This document shows positions 62,433 through 64,000 of a stretch of DNA of 64,000 nucleotides, in pieces. The notes beneath the pieces are model-generated. The model was not told where the DNA came from. It saw only the letters and a program-made list of their open reading frames with translations, and searched no databases. Position 1 is the stretch's first letter. Every line of letters begins with the position of its first letter. A program made the position numbers and the translations under genes. The DNA comes from Nocardioides sp. S5 (lineage in GTDB: Bacteria > Actinomycetota > Actinomycetes > Propionibacteriales > Nocardioidaceae). The stretch lies in NCBI RefSeq assembly GCF_017310035.1, contig NZ_CP022296.1, positions 2,666,001-2,730,000 on the forward strand. The letters are read 5' to 3'.

Positions 62433-63421
62433 CGGGCCACCTCCCCTGCCGGCTGGCCGGCGGTCTCGTCATCCACGACGCCGTCCTCGGCCCGGTGGCC
62501 GGTGAGGTGGAGGAACACGTCGTCCAGGCTCGGGCGCTTGAGCCCGATGTCGTCCAGCACGATCCCGCTCTCGTCGAAGATCCCGGCGACGCGGGTCATG
62601 TGGCCCAGCCCCTCGGCCGGCGCGGTCAGCTGCCGGGCACCGGCGTCGAGGTGCACCTCGCGCACGTGCGGACGCATGAGCGCCTCGGCCGCGGCCAGGT
62701 CGTCGGCGTGGGACACCGTCACCACCAGCGCCGCGGCACCGGACTGGTCCTTGAGCTGGAGCGGGGTGCCCTCGGCGATGACCGTGCCGCGGTCGATGAC
62801 CACGATGTTGTCGGCCAGCTGGTCGGCCTCCTCGAGGTACTGGGTGGTCAGCAGGAGCGTGGTGCCGTCCTTGACCAGCTCGCGCAGCACCTCCCAGAGC
62901 TCGACGCGCGAGCGCGGGTCGAGGCCGGTGGTCGGCTCATCGAGGAACAGCACCGGCGGCGTGGCGATCAGGCTGACGGCGAGGTCGAGGCGCCGTCGCA
63001 TGCCGCCGGAGTAGGTCTTGGCGATGCGGTCACCGGCCTCGGCGAGCGAGAAGCGCTCCAGCAGCTCGGCACTGGCGCGGGTGATGTAGCCGGCGTCGAG
63101 GCCGTAGAGCTGGCCGATGAGGCGCAGGTTCTCCCGGCCGGTCAGCAGCTCGTCGACCGTGGCCGCCTGACCGGTCAGCCCCATGCTACGGCGCACCGCG
63201 GCGGGATCGTCGAGGATGTCGTGCCCGGCGACACGGGCGGTGCCGGACGTGGGGCGGGTCAGCGTCGTCATCATGCGGACCGTCGTGGTCTTGCCGGCTC
63301 CGTTGGGCCCCAGGAGGCCGAGCACGGTGCCCTCCGGCACGACGAAGGACACCCCCTCCACGGCCACGGTGTCCCCGAAGTGCTTGACGAGGCCCTCGGC
63401 CTCGATCGCTGGGCGAGTCAT
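62429..63421 (-). CDS. ABC transporter ATPase (DrrA-like)
   Basis: 330-residue ATPase of the drug-resistance type. Walker A GPNGAGKTTTVRM, signature YSGGMRRRLDLA, Walker B FLDEPTTGLDPRSR and the C-terminal region ESGIVLDDIGLKRPSLDDVF, typical of DrrA. ATG 63421 is preferred over GTG 63430 because TAGCGT (reverse, 63429-63434) lies 7 bases before the ATG, and the GTG would overlap it. It is coupled to the permease by a 4-base overlap. Confidence 0.92.
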   Translation of the reverse strand: MTRPAIEAEGLVKHFGDTVAVEGVSFVVPEGTVLGLLGPNGAGKTTTVRMMTTLTRPTSGTARVAGHDILDDPAAVRRSMGLTGQAATVDELLTGRENLRLIGQLYGLDAGYITRASAELLERFSLAEAGDRIAKTYSGGMRRRLDLAVSLIATPPVLFLDEPTTGLDPRSRVELWEVLRELVKDGTTLLLTTQYLEEADQLADNIVVIDRGTVIAEGTPLQLKDQSGAAALVVTVSHADDLAAAEALMRPHVREVHLDAGARQLTAPAEGLGHMTRVAGIFDESGIVLDDIGLKRPSLDDVFLHLTGHRAEDGVVDDETAGQPAGEVAR

Positions 63422-63473
63422 GGCCGCCACGCTAGCCGTGGGGACCGACAGCCGCCGCCCATTAACCCGCGCC

Positions 63474-63479
63474 TAGGAT
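63474..63479 (+). promoter_or_regulatory. -10-like hexamer of the divergent ABC gene
   Basis: TAGGAT is 6 bases before GTG 63486. Together with TAGCGT on the other strand (63429-63434) it forms a compact divergent leaderless promoter pair of about 65 bases. Confidence 0.5.
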
Positions 63480-63485
63480 TGGACC

Positions 63486-64000
63486 GTGCCAACCGCCTCC
63501 CCCGCCGTCGAGATCGACGGCCTGGTGATGGCGTACGGCGAGAAGGTGGCCGTCGACGGGCTCTCGCTCGAGGTCGCCCGCGGGTCCGTCACCGCCGTCC
63601 TGGGTCCGAACGGCGCCGGCAAGACCACCACGCTGGAGACCTGTGAGGGCTACCGCGTCCCCCAGCGGGGCACGGTGCGGGTGCTCGGACTCGACCCGCA
63701 GCGCGACCGCGCAGCTCTCCTCCCCCGCATCGGCGTGATGCTCCAGGCCGGCGGCGCGTGGAGCGGCGTACGCGCGGTGGAGATGCTCGAGCACATGGCC
63801 TCCCTGCACGCCCACCCGCTCGACACCGCGATGCTGGTCGAGCGCCTCGGCCTGGGCGACTGCGGACGCACGCCCTACCGCCGGCTCTCCGGCGGGCAGA
63901 AGCAGCGTCTGGGGCTCGCCATCGCGCTGGTGGGTCGTCCAGAGCTGGTCTTCGTCGACGAGCCGACGGCAGGCATGGACCCGCAGGCCCGACGCACGAC
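63486..64000 (+). CDS. ABC transporter ATP-binding protein, 3' part beyond window
   Basis: First 171 residues of an ABC ATPase that runs off the window. Walker A GPNGAGKTTT, signature LSGGQKQRLGLA and Walker B ELVFVDEPTAGMDPQARR are all inside the visible part. The segment LETCEGYRVPQRGTVRVLGLD is common in ABC-2 exporter ATPases. It starts at GTG 63486 and is divergent from the DrrA-like pair, so it belongs to another export system. The partner permease would lie beyond the end. Confidence 0.88.
   Translation, partial: MPTASPAVEIDGLVMAYGEKVAVDGLSLEVARGSVTAVLGPNGAGKTTTLETCEGYRVPQRGTVRVLGLDPQRDRAALLPRIGVMLQAGGAWSGVRAVEMLEHMASLHAHPLDTAMLVERLGLGDCGRTPYRRLSGGQKQRLGLAIALVGRPELVFVDEPTAGMDPQARRT

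Overview
The window is very GC-rich, with GTG as well as ATG starts, many 1-8 base start/stop overlaps and actinobacterial gene families (SufR-led SUF operon, CobA/CysG fusion, GuaB1, acVLRF1, DUF3099). It looks like a chromosomal segment of a nocardioform actinobacterium, most likely Nocardioidaceae (Nocardioides-like). The family placement is inference from gene content; there is no rRNA to settle it. I see no tRNA, rRNA, CRISPR, prophage or insertion sequence. Coding density is high and no gene-free stretch exceeds 300 bases; the longest are about 180 bases (20137-20320 and 40609-40789), and both hold terminators. || Layout. 1-6.4 kb: an MBL-fold hydrolase (cut by the window edge) coupled to a PPK2 polyphosphate kinase, VanZ, a family-A-like DNA polymerase, a membrane protein coupled to a flavodoxin, and an unknown protein. 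6.5-13.3 kb: BCCT osmolyte transporter, a LysR effector-domain protein without a DNA-binding domain, a sulfotransferase, GuaB1 (GMP reductase type), an aromatic amino acid decarboxylase and a YiaA/B protein. 13.3-20.9 kb: a nested palindromic repeat, two coupled acyl-CoA dehydrogenases behind a strong palindromic operator, peptide deformylase coupled to an SpoU methyltransferase, a second SpoU methyltransferase, siroheme synthase, PEBP and CAP-domain proteins. 21-31 kb: a three-gene ABC-2 exporter, SpoIIE-type phosphatase, hydrolase, NfeD/SPFH/TauE, a lone ABC ATPase, SerB. || 31-44 kb: PrmC-like methyltransferase with SixA, then a cyanophycin locus (cyanophycinase, cyanophycin synthetase, cupin) facing a Mur-ligase paralogue of the synthetase that has lost the ATP-grasp domain, FabI/FabG, dodecin, DUF3099, a teichoic-acid-type transferase, MoaA and SURF1. 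44-55 kb: a decayed SDR gene, MsbA-like exporter, enoyl-CoA hydratase, ABC-F protein, zinc peptidase, APH-like kinase, acVLRF1, a secreted propeller-like protein, NYN protein and nucleotidyltransferase. 55-61.5 kb: a complete SUF iron-sulfur operon, sufR-sufB-sufD-Rieske-sufC-sufS-sufU-sufT, with a SufR-type operator over the sufR start codon. 61.6-64 kb: a drug-exporter-type ABC pair and a divergent, truncated ABC ATPase. || A cross-cutting pattern is a TANNNT -10-like hexamer 6-9 bases before the start codon of more than two dozen genes, with no room for a Shine-Dalgarno sequence. This is what leaderless transcription predicts, and it was used to choose several start codons. The most unusual items are the ATP-grasp-less CphA paralogue next to the cyanophycin genes, the nested double palindrome at 13350-13461, and the two operators that overlap promoter or start-codon elements.
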